The notes: generated from the letters alone by a model not told the origin. DNA of 33,413 bases from Arachidicoccus rhizosphaerae (GCF_900107765.1 NZ_FNQY01000036.1:1-33413); one strand, 5' to 3'; counted from the first letter of the stretch, positions 1 to 8,223 are shown. Made by a program: numbers and translations.

Positions 1-1060
1 TGGCGGTATTTTTTATTCGCCCTTTGGGGCGAGCCGAATGCTCCTTCTGGCTCCCATTACCCGAAAGTTCATAGTGAGAAACCAGTAGCCTATGTCTGCT
101 TGCCTTATTCTTTCGCGCTATGCTTTCAATCAGCCCTGCCTGCCATAGTTTCCAGAATCGCTTGGGTGGTAAATGGTCCAAACTTCCATGTAGTCGGACC
201 TCATTGTAGATCTTATAAAATCTTCTCAAATGCTGCTCTAAGTCTTTCAATGTCTTGAATATGCCTATGCGTTCAAGGGAGCGACCTAAAATCGAATGAA
301 AGGATTCAATATGCCCATTCTCTTGTGGTGTATATGGATGCGTAAAGACCTGGTTCAAGCCATTTTCTGCCAGGTACTTTTGAACTGAATGTGCTGCAAA
401 GCGAGAGTCGTTATCATTCCTTGTTTCAATTGTTATTTTCTTTTCCATCATCTGGTGGGGCTGTAGATAATTGACAATAACATCTTCCCAGGCGTCAATC
501 ACCTGGCTTTGCGTAATTGAATAGGCTACTTGCCAATGAAGCACCATGCGGGTGAAACAATCAATGATTGTTAGAATGAATGCATAACATTGATGGGATA
601 CAACCCACTGGAATTTGATATCCATTTCTATGACTTCCAATGGCATCCGTGGATCGACCCGCCGATGCTTGACGTAAACCTTGCCTGGCTTCTTTCTCTT
701 TTCATGTAGAAGTTGATAGTCGCCCATTATCCGGTAAACCTTTTTCTTATTAATGACATAGCCCTGAAGCTGCAAAGCAGCAGTCATTGCCCGATAGCCA
801 TAATCCGTCTCCGGATTTGATTTAACAGCAATAATCTCCTTTACAAGTTGATCTGTGTCTATTATTTCGTTGAGTCCGCTTTTGCAGGTCATCTTCGTTG
901 TATAATGGGAGTTTTTACGGCCTCTTCTGCCTTCTTTTGACTGATAATAATAGGCGTGCTTAGTAATTCCAAGAAGTTCCAATGCCCGATCTCTGAGCAG
1001 GCCTTTACCAATGAACTCGCGAGCTAAAGTAACTTTCTCAGATGTGGATACTTTTTTTTT
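1..1060 (-). CDS. IS3-family transposase OrfB, DDE integrase (partial, read by -1 frameshift)
   Basis: The frame is open from the A9 run at 1052-1060 to the left edge, about 353 codons with no stop. It has no early ATG, so it is probably made only as an OrfAB fusion. The rve integrase core is clear: first Asp in VIEMDIKF, second Asp in RNDNDSRF, and Glu in the QENGHIESFH segment. The second Asp and the Glu are separated by 35 residues, the DD(35)E spacing of IS3. After the catalytic core the frame continues with a basic tail (LARKNK-like and RPKGRIK-like residues) that is longer than I expect for a typical OrfB of about 280 residues. No internal stop is visible in this part, so the element may be active. 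Confidence 0.85.
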
Positions 1061-1356
1061 AGCATCTCATCTTTTAGCTTGGATTCAAGCTCTTTTTCTG
1101 CCAGCAATTGCTTAAGCGCAGCATTTTCCTTTTCCAATTTGCGAACAGCAGACGCATCATAAGTACCCTTGGAGGGTAGGTTGCCATCTGAGCCTAGACT
1201 CGAATATTTCTTTTTCCAGTAATAATAAGTTGCCGGATAAAGGTTATACTTACCTAGCGTTTTCTTAACTCCCTCTTTTTCAGCCTCTTTTAAGATACTG
1301 AGCTTTTCCTTTTCCGTAAACTTTTTTGTCCCCTTCTCGGTTTGAATCATACCCAT
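1024..1356 (-). CDS. IS3-family transposase OrfA (helix-turn-helix subunit)
   Basis: A 110-residue basic protein. The N-terminal half is a helix-turn-helix of the IS3 OrfA type (roughly residues 14-50, containing a TYYYWKKKY segment). The C-terminal half is a charged, leucine-rich coiled coil (roughly residues 70-105). OrfA of this family binds the terminal repeats and supplies the N-terminus of the OrfAB transposase. The zero-frame stop at 1024-1026 lies about 25 bp past the A9 slippery run, so normal reading gives OrfA alone and a -1 shift gives the fusion. The gene starts 24 bp inside the terminal repeat. Confidence 0.88.
   Translation of the reverse strand: MGMIQTEKGTKKFTEKEKLSILKEAEKEGVKKTLGKYNLYPATYYYWKKKYSSLGSDGNLPSKGTYDASAVRKLEKENAALKQLLAEKELESKLKDEMLKKKYPHLRKLL
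1050..1062 (-). promoter_or_regulatory. Programmed -1 frameshift site (A9G slippery run)
   Basis: On the minus strand nine A are followed by G (positions 1060 down to 1051). This is the homopolymeric slippery motif type used by IS3-family elements to join OrfA to OrfB. OrfA and OrfB are in the expected 0 and -1 frames around it, and OrfB lacks a good start of its own. Function is inferred from this arrangement. Confidence 0.7.
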
Positions 1357-1407
1357 AGTTACAATTTTTTTTTGTAATTATGTCCGATTATTTAGGGGAG
1401 CGGAACA

Positions 1408-1719
1408 GTTTGTCTTTATAATGCTGCCTTTAGGTTTAAGCAGTAATTTAACCTGCTCCTCATTTTCCCGATATTCCTTATGCAATTGATAACCATAAAC
1501 TTACGGATACTCGGCATAGAGAGCAAACAGATTTATGCTCAATCATTAAAATTTAGACACCAATGGACATTTTATCAATATTGTATCTGAATTGATTGCG
1601 CAGATCTATTCAAGTTTGCTCATTCAAAGGCCGCATTTACTCATTTAAGTTGCTGATTCACACAGTTACGAAATGAACCGCAAATGTCTGTGTTAATTTT
1701 AGTGTCAAAATTAAATGTC
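1408..1719. other. Intergenic, no gene recognised
   Basis: This 312-bp stretch lies between the IS end and the collagen-like lipoprotein. It contains only short frames on both strands. Position 1408 is the presumed host side of the insertion, but the other flank is outside the window, so no target duplication can be tested. TAATTTTA at about 1694-1701 is one base off the Bacteroidetes -7 consensus TAnnTTTG and could serve the next gene; this is weak. Confidence 0.4.
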
Positions 1720-2268
1720 ATGAAAAAATTACTCACAGTATTAATGATGGTCACGCTGATTGTCAATACCGCTCCTTCCTGCAGGAAAGGAGACATCGGT
1801 CCGCAAGGTGAACAAGGTCAGAAAGGAGAAAAAGGGGATAAAGGCGCCAAAGGAGACAAAGGCAGTACAGGAAACGCCAATGTCATTTCAAGAACCTTTA
1901 AAGCCGGTAGCCTCACCTGGAAGGCGAGTGTTGTATTTGGAACCAATTATGTTGAAGCCTCCCTCGCGGTGCCGGAACTCACCACAGACATTATCAACAG
2001 CGGTGCTGTTATGGTATATGGCGGATTTTTCTGGGAAAGCCCTTGGTCTGCTCTCCCTATTTCCTTTTATGAAGCCGGCAAGACCAACTATTTCACCTTT
2101 GGCATAAAAGCTGGGACTGTTACACTAAGGTCACACAATTCCACCAATACCCCTCCAACAGCTCCAAGCATCGACTGGCGGGTAGTTGTTATAAAAGGGA
2201 ATGCAGCAACCAGCGAGGTTGATCTTACCAATTACAATGAGGTGCGTAAATTTTACCACATAGAGTAA
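1720..2268 (+). CDS. Putative lipoprotein with collagen-like Gly-X-Y repeats
   Basis: I place the start at 1720 (MKKLLTVL), because the hydrophobic signal sequence begins there. An in-frame ATG at 1684 would add 12 residues in front of it. The signal ends at a cysteine (APSC), a weak lipobox, so surface or periplasmic lipid anchoring is likely but not certain. Directly after it come about ten Gly-X-Y triplets rich in Lys, Glu and Asp (GEKGDKGAKGDKG), then a globular C-terminal part of about 140 residues with no family I recognise. Bacteroidota often carry short collagen-like lipoproteins of this layout; their function is generally unknown. The repeat probably forms a trimeric stalk (inference). 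It stands alone, upstream of the degraded ilvD region. Confidence 0.75.
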   Translation: MKKLLTVLMMVTLIVNTAPSCRKGDIGPQGEQGQKGEKGDKGAKGDKGSTGNANVISRTFKAGSLTWKASVVFGTNYVEASLAVPELTTDIINSGAVMVYGGFFWESPWSALPISFYEAGKTNYFTFGIKAGTVTLRSHNSTNTPPTAPSIDWRVVVIKGNAATSEVDLTNYNEVRKFYHIE

Positions 2269-2540
2269 TGATTTTGATCATTTTAGCTACCGCATGCTTC
2301 TAAGTAACTATTATTCTATCCATGCAGTCTATTTTTTATTGTACAGTCAAAGTTTATCCACCAGAAGGTGAATAAGGCAACGGTAGGCATCATTAGCATT
2401 AAATGCAGTTGGATAAAGTAAGTACCATTTCTTCCATCTCGAAGTTAACAATACTAACAGTCTCCTGACGCTTTTCGGGAAAAAAACACATAACTTTATA
2501 CGTGGTAAAGTATATGCAGTCCAAGCTCCTGGCATTAGTA

Positions 2541-3110
2541 TTATTCGGCTTCCAGTACAGCTCCGCCACTGACATTTTTTACCAATACGCGGTATTGTTT
2601 AAGCCACCTTAATTTTACATCCTTTTTGCGGGGCGTGAAGGCTGGCTTACGCTTTTGAATTTCCTCGTCAGACAGATTTACCTATATTGAATAATTATCT
2701 ACGTCAATATGAACTTTGTCTCCGTTTTGTAAGAGACCGAAGATCCCTCTCTCTGCAGCTTCCGGAGAAACGTGGCCAATATAAAGACCACGAGTTACAT
2801 CCTTTAATTGAAAATCTATCTGAGCTTCCCGGGCTATCGCCAGCATATGTAAAACCGTATTCGTGCTCTCTCCCATGGCCATATCTACAACAAAATCGTT
2901 TCTAAGGGCGTTTTCAAAGAATATTTTTTAGCCCGGACCGTTCCCTCGCAGCCTGATCCTTGACAATATCGCAAATCCTTCTGGCTGCTTTGGGGTAGAG
3001 CACCTCTCTTTCAGGTGCCTGTGCTTAAATGGTGCCATTCCCTGACAAAGTAATACCCATCGCGTCCCTCAGTGTAATCATGAAATTTGTCGTAAATATT
3101 CCGAAACGAT
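2541..3110 (-). pseudogene. ilvD: Dihydroxy-acid dehydratase remnant (multiple lesions, internal deletion)
   Basis: Broken pieces of IlvD occur in order on the minus strand. An 'AMGITLSGNGTI' piece corresponds to the family's EALGLxLPGNGT. Then come [66 protein letters not shown] and finally LSDEEIQKRKPAFTP up to a normal stop at 2541-2543. Lesions are a TAA at 3025-3027, a frameshift in the A-rich run near 2928, a TAG at 2682-2684, and a deletion of about 200 codons joining 'FQLKD' to '[10 protein letters not shown]'. The Fe-S and substrate-binding parts are lost, so it cannot be an enzyme. The intact enzyme makes 2-keto acids for valine and isoleucine synthesis. No other ilv/leu genes are adjacent. 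The 5' limit is approximate. Confidence 0.85.
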
Positions 3111-3177
3111 TTTTTCGTTTTTACCTAATACTCAAATGCTTGCGCCTGATGGATTACTTTTGGAACGGCCACTGACA

Positions 3178-3675
3178 TTAATTATATTCTTTTGCCCATC
3201 CGATTTCTCCTTTTTTAATAAATTTAGCATACACTTTATTAATGTCATATAGCTTAGGAATATCTATTTTCTGAGACAATAGGAATTTATCGTAGTCAGT
3301 CTTATTGCCGAAGCCTTTTTCAATATGTTTATGGGGAATAATTATGAACCAGCCCTCATTCCATTCTACATTATTTTGAATATCAATACTGCTCGTTTTA
3401 CCAGAATGAATAAAAATCATGTTGTGTAAAACATTTACCTCTTTTATATTCCCGATTCCCATTGGCAGTACTTTTAACCCCAATATCCACTGTTTTTCTC
3501 CGTTTAATTGAAGTATCTCGTAGGGTTTAATTAAAGGTACCCTAATTGCATCCCAGGAAGCCATAGTGCTTAAGTAGAATGGGTCTTTGTTTTGAGTATG
3601 ATTTTCTTTTCCCCAACATGCACATAGAAGAACCGCAAAAACGCATAAACATGTATAAGATGATATTATTTTCAT
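3178..3675 (-). CDS. Small putative lipoprotein, possible immunity-type partner of the Rhs remnant
   Basis: I choose the start at 3675 (MKIISSYTCL) because it places a signal peptide directly before a lipobox-like cysteine (LLCAC). An upstream ATG at 3705 would overlap the preceding frame. The mature part of about 145 residues is rich in Ile, Lys and Trp, has no transmembrane segment after the signal, and belongs to no family I recognise. It begins only 8 bp after the stop of the Rhs-derived frame (3684). That is the position normally taken by an immunity gene behind a polymorphic toxin tip. That role is inferred from position only. No frameshift or stop is visible in it. Confidence 0.5.
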   Translation of the reverse strand: MKIISSYTCLCVFAVLLCACWGKENHTQNKDPFYLSTMASWDAIRVPLIKPYEILQLNGEKQWILGLKVLPMGIGNIKEVNVLHNMIFIHSGKTSSIDIQNNVEWNEGWFIIIPHKHIEKGFGNKTDYDKFLLSQKIDIPKLYDINKVYAKFIKKGEIGWAKEYN

Positions 3676-3683
3676 TTGATTAT

Positions 3684-4199
3684 CTATTTTATTGTACTTT
3701 GCCAATCTGCACCAACTTGTAAATTGCGATTACCTCCCGCAAGCGTGTGATATATAAAACCAGATACATTTGTAATGCAATTATATGTTAGAGAGCTACC
3801 ACAGGGAGTCAGATCAGATCTATATTCAGTTAAATGATAGGATATTATTGCCATCCCATCCGATTTTACTGTTGCGGTATATGCAACATTGGCATGGCGA
3901 ATTGCCCATGTTAATTCGTTGCAAGCGACAGTCAATGCCATTTTGATAGACAACACCAAAGATATCAGTGGTAGTAGTGATCCTGCCGATCTAGCAGTAA
4001 TATCCGTGGTGCGCTTCTTTAATCTATTGCACACCGTATCATGATATGCCAGAAAGCGCCCTTGCATACTATCGTGATAACGTCCGGTAAATTTAGCATA
4101 TTATACGTAATCTGGATTATTTTTTAATTCTGGCCGGTGACTATATTTCCATTCACGGCATAGGTATAATTGAATGGGGAGTTCTGAGGTATTAGACGC
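3684..4199 (-). pseudogene. Degraded 3' end of an Rhs-repeat protein with a variable C-terminal tip
   Basis: Read on the minus strand, the pieces 'PFNYTYAVNGNIVTGQN', 'IQITYNMLNLPDVIT' and 'LAYHDTVCNRLKKRTTD' match, in order, the Bacteroidota Rhs/YD-repeat consensus (YTYDANGNM, ITYNYLNLPxxI, YxYDAxGNKLRK). They lie in two frames. A stop interrupts the first piece after GQN (near 4130), and a frameshift near 4045 separates ITI from LAYHD. After the repeat comes an unrelated region of about 95 codons ending in 'GFIYHTLAGGNRNLQVGADW', which should be the variable tip. From an internal ATG at 4067 this tip region stays open for 127 codons to 3684. The full-length protein cannot be made from this locus. 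Its function was probably contact-dependent or secreted toxin delivery (family knowledge), but the tip activity is unknown. Confidence 0.65.
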
Positions 4200-4399
4200 G
4201 CTGCATAATATATGCAACGTATAAGTATTCCAAGAAAATCAAAATCCGACCAACATGATTATGAAGCTAGGTTTTACGACACTCAAATCGGCAAATGTAT
4301 CAAACAAGATTCTTCAAATCAAGACGAATATGTTTAATGGATAAATTTCGGCAAAGATTGATTTTACAAGGAAGGAATAAAGGGCCTATTTTTTCAAAT

Positions 4400-4657
4400 A
4401 TGAGAATTATAAAAATTATGCGGAATTTATTAATATTAATAATGGCAGTTTCTTGGATCGTTAAAATGGGTATTCATTACCATTTAGATCTAAAATCCGG
4501 CAGAAGAACAGGCCTTCCTCCAGCAGGCACGATTCCCATTCATTATTTTTTCCCTTATGTTGAACCATTGGACAAAATGTATTTAAACGAAAGAAAAGTT
4601 TGTAATATTCTTTACTGGCTTTCAATATCTAGCTCTTTAGGGATATTTTTATTCTAG
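4400..4657 (+). CDS. Small hypothetical membrane protein
   Basis: An 85-residue frame starting at MRIIKIMRN, chosen because a hydrophobic helix (LLILIMAVSWIV) follows at once. In-frame ATGs further upstream (4295 onward) add only a basic, low-hydrophobicity stretch. A second hydrophobic segment lies at the C-terminus (LYWLSISSSLGIFLF), giving a two-helix layout with a polar middle containing 'HYFFPYVEPLD'. I recognise no family. It sits alone in an eroded region and could be a remnant, but the paired helices favour a real small protein. Confidence 0.35.
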   Translation: MRIIKIMRNLLILIMAVSWIVKMGIHYHLDLKSGRRTGLPPAGTIPIHYFFPYVEPLDKMYLNERKVCNILYWLSISSSLGIFLF

Positions 4658-5026
4658 AGCGCTCGCTGAAGTTTAACTCTTAATGTAAGAAAAAATGAAG
4701 CCTAAATAAATATTCAAATAAAAAATAATACAACTTGCAAAATTGTTATATTCTTGTGAAACGACTTCGCTATTTGTTGATAGGGATTGCAAACCGAATT
4801 AAGTTGGTGGCAGAGCAACTCATTTATGAAAATGTTCTGCCAGGATTCATATATAAAAATTTCGTTAGGTAATAAAGGATAAGAATTGGAACTTAATAAT
4901 GGCAAAAGTTAGAGGGGAGATATGTGGGTTTTCTTTATATTTCTGATGGATTGTAAGGCGTGTCAATCCAAATTGAATTAAGCACATAATCAATTGAAGT
5001 GATGAAAAATGTCAGTCTCTGATTAT
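4658..5026. other. Intergenic, no gene recognised
   Basis: AT-rich sequence between the small membrane ORF and the SDR terminator. A 63-codon minus-strand frame (4714-4905) has no family resemblance and ordinary spacer composition, so I do not call it a gene. I see no repeat or RNA structure here. Confidence 0.4.
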
Positions 5027-5068
5027 AATGGCTCGGCTGACCCTATAGTTCTGCTCAGCCGGGCCATT
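5027..5068 (-). terminator. Hairpin terminator of the SDR gene
   Basis: AATGGCTCGGCTGA (5027-5040) pairs with TCAGCCGGGCCATT (5055-5068) over 14 bp with one G-U pair and a 14-nt loop. It lies 20 bp past the stop of the minus-strand SDR gene. The U tract is poor (ATTATAAT), so termination strength is uncertain. Confidence 0.6.
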
Positions 5069-5088
5069 AAATACAATAATCTACTAAT

Positions 5089-5853
5089 TTAATAAATCCC
5101 GCCAGAGACTTCAATTCTTTGCCCATTAATCCAGCCTCCACGTGGAGAACATAAGAACGCAACCACTCCGCCGATATCATCCGGTAGTCCTACCCTGCCC
5201 AATGGCGTTTCTTTTGCAATAAATTGATTGATCTCTTTATTATCTCTGACATGTCCTCCGCCAAAATCGGTTTCAATGGCACCCGGGGCAATTGTATTGG
5301 CTCTGATGCCTCGATAGCCAAGTTCTTTTGCCATATAACGCGTCAGCGAATCAACCGCTGCTTTTGTAGCACCATAGGCTGAAGAACCCGGCAATGAAAA
5401 TCTAGCCAGACCGGAGCTGACATTTACAATGGCGCCATTATCATTCAGAAAAGCTAATGCTTTTTGTGTCAGAAAATATACCCCTTTAAAATGGATGTTA
5501 ATAATGCTGTCAAACTCTTCTTCGGTCGTTTTATCAAACGGAGAATAGAGAGCAGTTCCGCCGTTATTGATCAGAAAATCAAATTTTGGATCCTGATATT
5601 GGCTATTTAGATACCCGCTGAGCGTTTGAAAAAAACTGTCAAAGCGTTCTGTTTTACTTGTATCTAACTGAAAAGCAGCAGCCATAACCCCTTTTGCTTT
5701 CACTTGATTAACGACTTCTTCTGCCTGTTTTTGGTTGCTGTGATAAGTGATAATTAAATCATTACCGTCATCTGCCAGTGCAAGTGCCATATTTTTGCCA
5801 AGTCCCCTGGAACCCCCTGTAACTAATGCTACCTTTCTTTTAACTGTATTCAT
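5089..5853 (-). CDS. SDR-family NAD(P)-dependent oxidoreductase
   Basis: A 254-residue classical short-chain dehydrogenase. The Rossmann motif TGGSRGLG is at residues 12-19, an NNGG variant of the NNAG motif at 96-99, and the catalytic Ser147, Tyr160 and Lys164 (YGATK) are all present. The end 'SPRGGWINGQRIEVSGG' is typical of the FabG-like group. I set the start at MNTVKRKVAL; a longer frame from 5946 adds 31 mostly hydrophobic residues that do not fit the fold. Substrate cannot be told from the sequence; a 3-oxoacyl-ACP-reductase-like or xenobiotic carbonyl reductase role is possible. It is transcribed divergently from the DUF885 peptidase, with no operon partner. Confidence 0.9.
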   Translation of the reverse strand: MNTVKRKVALVTGGSRGLGKNMALALADDGNDLIITYHSNQKQAEEVVNQVKAKGVMAAAFQLDTSKTERFDSFFQTLSGYLNSQYQDPKFDFLINNGGTALYSPFDKTTEEEFDSIINIHFKGVYFLTQKALAFLNDNGAIVNVSSGLARFSLPGSSAYGATKAAVDSLTRYMAKELGYRGIRANTIAPGAIETDFGGGHVRDNKEINQFIAKETPLGRVGLPDDIGGVVAFLCSPRGGWINGQRIEVSGGIY

Positions 5854-6104
5854 CTTGTATATTTTATTAAAAATTGATGGTACAAAATTCGGCATCATGG
5901 CATAAATAACGGTTACGGTAATCAAACAGATCTTTGTAAAATTCAAATAATTCCAAATAATATAGTTTGTTAAATAATAAAGGAGGCCGCTATCAGTAGA
6001 TTAAGAAAAGGGATGTAATTTATATGGTTTTTGAACGGCGAATAGTATCTTTAACCAGTTATCAAAGCCGGATAAATATTCAAAAATCAAACAAATTATT
6101 CAAT

Positions 6105-7823
6105 ATGGAATTGCAAAAGTTGTCCTCCTTACATCAGTTATTTGACGATTTTTATAAAGAAGTATATAGACTAAATCCTTTGCAGGCGACTTTCGATGGC
6201 GTGCCCGGATATAATGACCAGCTTCCTGCTGAAGATGAGTCATATCTGGCCGAATTACACAACACTTACGCCGATTTTTTGAAAAGATTAAAAGGGTTTG
6301 ACACTTCAAAGCTGAATATGGACGACGAAATATGTTATTCCATTATGGAAAATCAAATTGAGTCGGTTTTAAAGCTGGCTCCTTTTCATCTGGAGTATAT
6401 GCCCATTAATCAATTTACGGGATTGCACCTGTATATGGCAATGCTGGGTTCTGGCAGTTCCGTACAGCCATTTAAGACCCTTAATGACTATAATGCCTGG
6501 CTAAAAAGATGTAATGCATTTGTCAGATGGACAGAAGTTGCCATTCAGAATATGCGAAAAGGCATTAAAACAAAAATGGTTTTACCTAAAATCCTGGTTG
6601 AAAAAGTGATTGGACAGTTACAGGATTTAATTAAACCCATTCATGAATCTGTTTTCTTTGAACCTACCAGGAGTTATCCTGATTCTTTTAGCGAGTCAGA
6701 TCGCGGACAAATGGATGAAGGTTTTAAAAAGATGATTGAGCAGCAAATGAACCCCGCATTACAGGCTCTGCTGAAATTTTTCCAAAATGAATATTTAGCC
6801 GCTGCAAGATCAAGTTCCGGTATCACTGCATTGCCTAATGGGAAACAGTTATATCAGGAATTCATTTTTGCTTCAGTTACCAGCTATGAAGATCCTGAGT
6901 CAGTTTATCAGTTAGGTCTTCAGGAAGTGAACAGAATTACCAGAGAGATGGAGAATATCAAAGCTCAACTGGGGTTCAAAGGGACACTAAGTGACCTATT
7001 TGAATTCATGAAATCCGATTCTCAGTTTTTTCCCTTTAAAACGGATGCAGCGGTTCTGGAAGCTTATCAGAATGTTTATGACCGGATTAAGCCCTATTTA
7101 TCCGATTATTTTGGGGTAACGCCTTTATGCCCTTTTGAAATCAGAAAGACGGAAGAATTCAGGGCTGCTTCTGCCTCTGCAGAATATGTTCCGGGCGATA
7201 TCAATAGCGGACGGCCCGGAGTGTTTTATGTTCCTATTTTAAATCCCGAAGAAATAAACGTCACCAATGATGAGATGGAAAGCCTGTTTTTGCACGAAGC
7301 GGTTCCAGGGCACCACTATCAGATCAGCCTTCAATATGAAAACATTGCAGTACCATTATTAAGACAAAAATATTGGAGCAGCGCTTTTGGAGAAGGATGG
7401 GCGCTTTACTGCGAATCACTAGGAGAAATGCTAGGAGTTTTGACAGACCCTTATCATAAATTAGGGGCTTTGGGCGCGGAAATGCACCGGGCTGTTCGTT
7501 TGGTTGTGGATACGGGACTACATATGGGTAAAATGACGCGCGAAGAGGCTATTGCTTATAATATGGCTCATGAACCCATTACCGAGGTTTCCGCTATAGC
7601 AGAAATTGAACGGTATATGTCCTGGCCGGGTCAGGCACTCTCGTATAAAATCGGGGAATTAAAGATAAAACAGTTGCGGGATAAATATAAGGAACAACTC
7701 GCAGAGCAGTTTAGGTTAAAAGATTTTCATGATGCCATTTTAAAGGGAGGAGTCATGCCGCTTGATATTTTTGAAAAATACATGGATGGTTGGGCATCAA
7801 ATTTAAAAGGTACACATGCTTAA
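6105..7823 (+). CDS. DUF885-family putative metallopeptidase
   Basis: A 572-residue protein of the DUF885 family (counting from the ATG at 6105; an in-frame ATG at 6024 would give 599). The signature HEAVPGHH lies near residues 397-404. Its HExxxGHH-like arrangement is taken to bind zinc, with the following 'GEGWALYCE' segment supplying the third ligand, as in this gluzincin-like family. The N-terminal half is all helical (LHQLFDDFYKEVYRLNPLQATFDG is the family start pattern). No signal peptide is evident from the 6105 start, whereas many relatives are secreted lipoproteins, so a cytoplasmic location is likely. Substrates are unknown; peptidase activity is a family-level inference. It is transcribed away from the SDR gene. 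Confidence 0.88.
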   Translation: MELQKLSSLHQLFDDFYKEVYRLNPLQATFDGVPGYNDQLPAEDESYLAELHNTYADFLKRLKGFDTSKLNMDDEICYSIMENQIESVLKLAPFHLEYMPINQFTGLHLYMAMLGSGSSVQPFKTLNDYNAWLKRCNAFVRWTEVAIQNMRKGIKTKMVLPKILVEKVIGQLQDLIKPIHESVFFEPTRSYPDSFSESDRGQMDEGFKKMIEQQMNPALQALLKFFQNEYLAAARSSSGITALPNGKQLYQEFIFASVTSYEDPESVYQLGLQEVNRITREMENIKAQLGFKGTLSDLFEFMKSDSQFFPFKTDAAVLEAYQNVYDRIKPYLSDYFGVTPLCPFEIRKTEEFRAASASAEYVPGDINSGRPGVFYVPILNPEEINVTNDEMESLFLHEAVPGHHYQISLQYENIAVPLLRQKYWSSAFGEGWALYCESLGEMLGVLTDPYHKLGALGAEMHRAVRLVVDTGLHMGKMTREEAIAYNMAHEPITEVSAIAEIERYMSWPGQALSYKIGELKIKQLRDKYKEQLAEQFRLKDFHDAILKGGVMPLDIFEKYMDGWASNLKGTHA

Positions 7824-7830
7824 AGGAACC

Positions 7831-7951
7831 TTAAAACACCCAAGTGCTTTTAGGTTGGAAAAATAGATCGACCTGATCGAAGCTGCGCCAACTTATTCTT
7901 ACCAGCAGGCAAGGACATTGACTGTTGAAGTATGTTTTTGGGTGTTTTTAA
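7831..7951. repeat. Element of about 120 bp bounded by inverted repeats
   Basis: TTAAAACACCCAA (7831-7843) is mirrored by TTGGGTGTTTTTAA (7938-7951), an 11-bp perfect inverted repeat extendable to 13 with one bulge. The interior of about 94 bp contains smaller complementary pieces, such as GTTGG with CCAAC and TCGACCTGATCGA, so a branched RNA or DNA fold is possible. It starts 8 bp after the DUF885 stop codon. It could be a 3' structured RNA or terminator, or a tiny MITE-like element flanked by TTAA. Confidence 0.45.
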
Positions 7952-7987
7952 TTTAATTGCAAAAGATGGGCGATTTTGGGCAATACT

Positions 7988-8107
7988 TTATTTGGATATG
8001 GAGTCAATCTTATGGTCATAAAATACCCATACGGCAATCATTATTGCCAGGGTTAAAATAGTGATTAGTAGATAAACCCACTTTTTGTCCTTTTGATTTG
8101 GTTGCAT
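7988..8107 (-). CDS. Predicted 39-residue single-pass membrane protein
   Basis: A short frame, MQPNQKDKKWVYLL..., with a polar, lysine-rich N-terminus, one hydrophobic helix of about 20 residues (VYLLITILTLAIMIAVWVF) and a charged tail (YDHKIDSISK). This layout is that of many real small membrane proteins and is hard to get by chance. It lies 117 bp downstream of the TPR/LuxR regulator on the same strand and could be cotranscribed with it. I recognise no family. A homology search in related genomes would decide whether it is conserved. Confidence 0.4.
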   Translation of the reverse strand: MQPNQKDKKWVYLLITILTLAIMIAVWVFYDHKIDSISK

Positions 8108-8223
8108 AATAAACCAAAACTAGCTATTGTCCTTTATAATCTAAAAATTGCTGGCGGACAAAAAACGGACATGAGTAACGAATAGAAAATCAATTCATTG
8201 ATTAGCAGATTTGTACTTTCTTG

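Larger units (their letters stand above)
1..1407 (-). mobile_element. IS3-family insertion sequence (partial, left end outside window)
   Basis: The element has the IS3 layout: a short helix-turn-helix OrfA followed by a DDE integrase OrfB in the -1 frame, joined at a run of nine A. The outer end is the 27-bp stretch 1381-1407. Read on the minus strand it starts TGTTCCGCTCCCC and ends CGGACA, the TG...CCCC...GGACA architecture of IS150-type IS3 termini. The distal end and the OrfB stop lie beyond position 1, so the length and target duplication cannot be seen. IS3 membership is secure; the IS150-like subgroup is inferred from the terminus and from OrfA. Confidence 0.85.

Noticed and set aside
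1760-2107. 115-codon frame overlapping the collagen-like lipoprotein in another frame
   Set aside because: A shadow of the Gly-X-Y repeat region; no signal or motif.
2347-2535. 62-codon minus-strand frame between the collagen-like and ilvD regions
   Set aside because: No family resemblance, and it lies in eroded sequence next to a pseudogene. Possibly part of another remnant, but I could not identify it.
4714-4905. 63-codon minus-strand frame
   Set aside because: Composition and ending look like AT-rich spacer; no motif or neighbour support.
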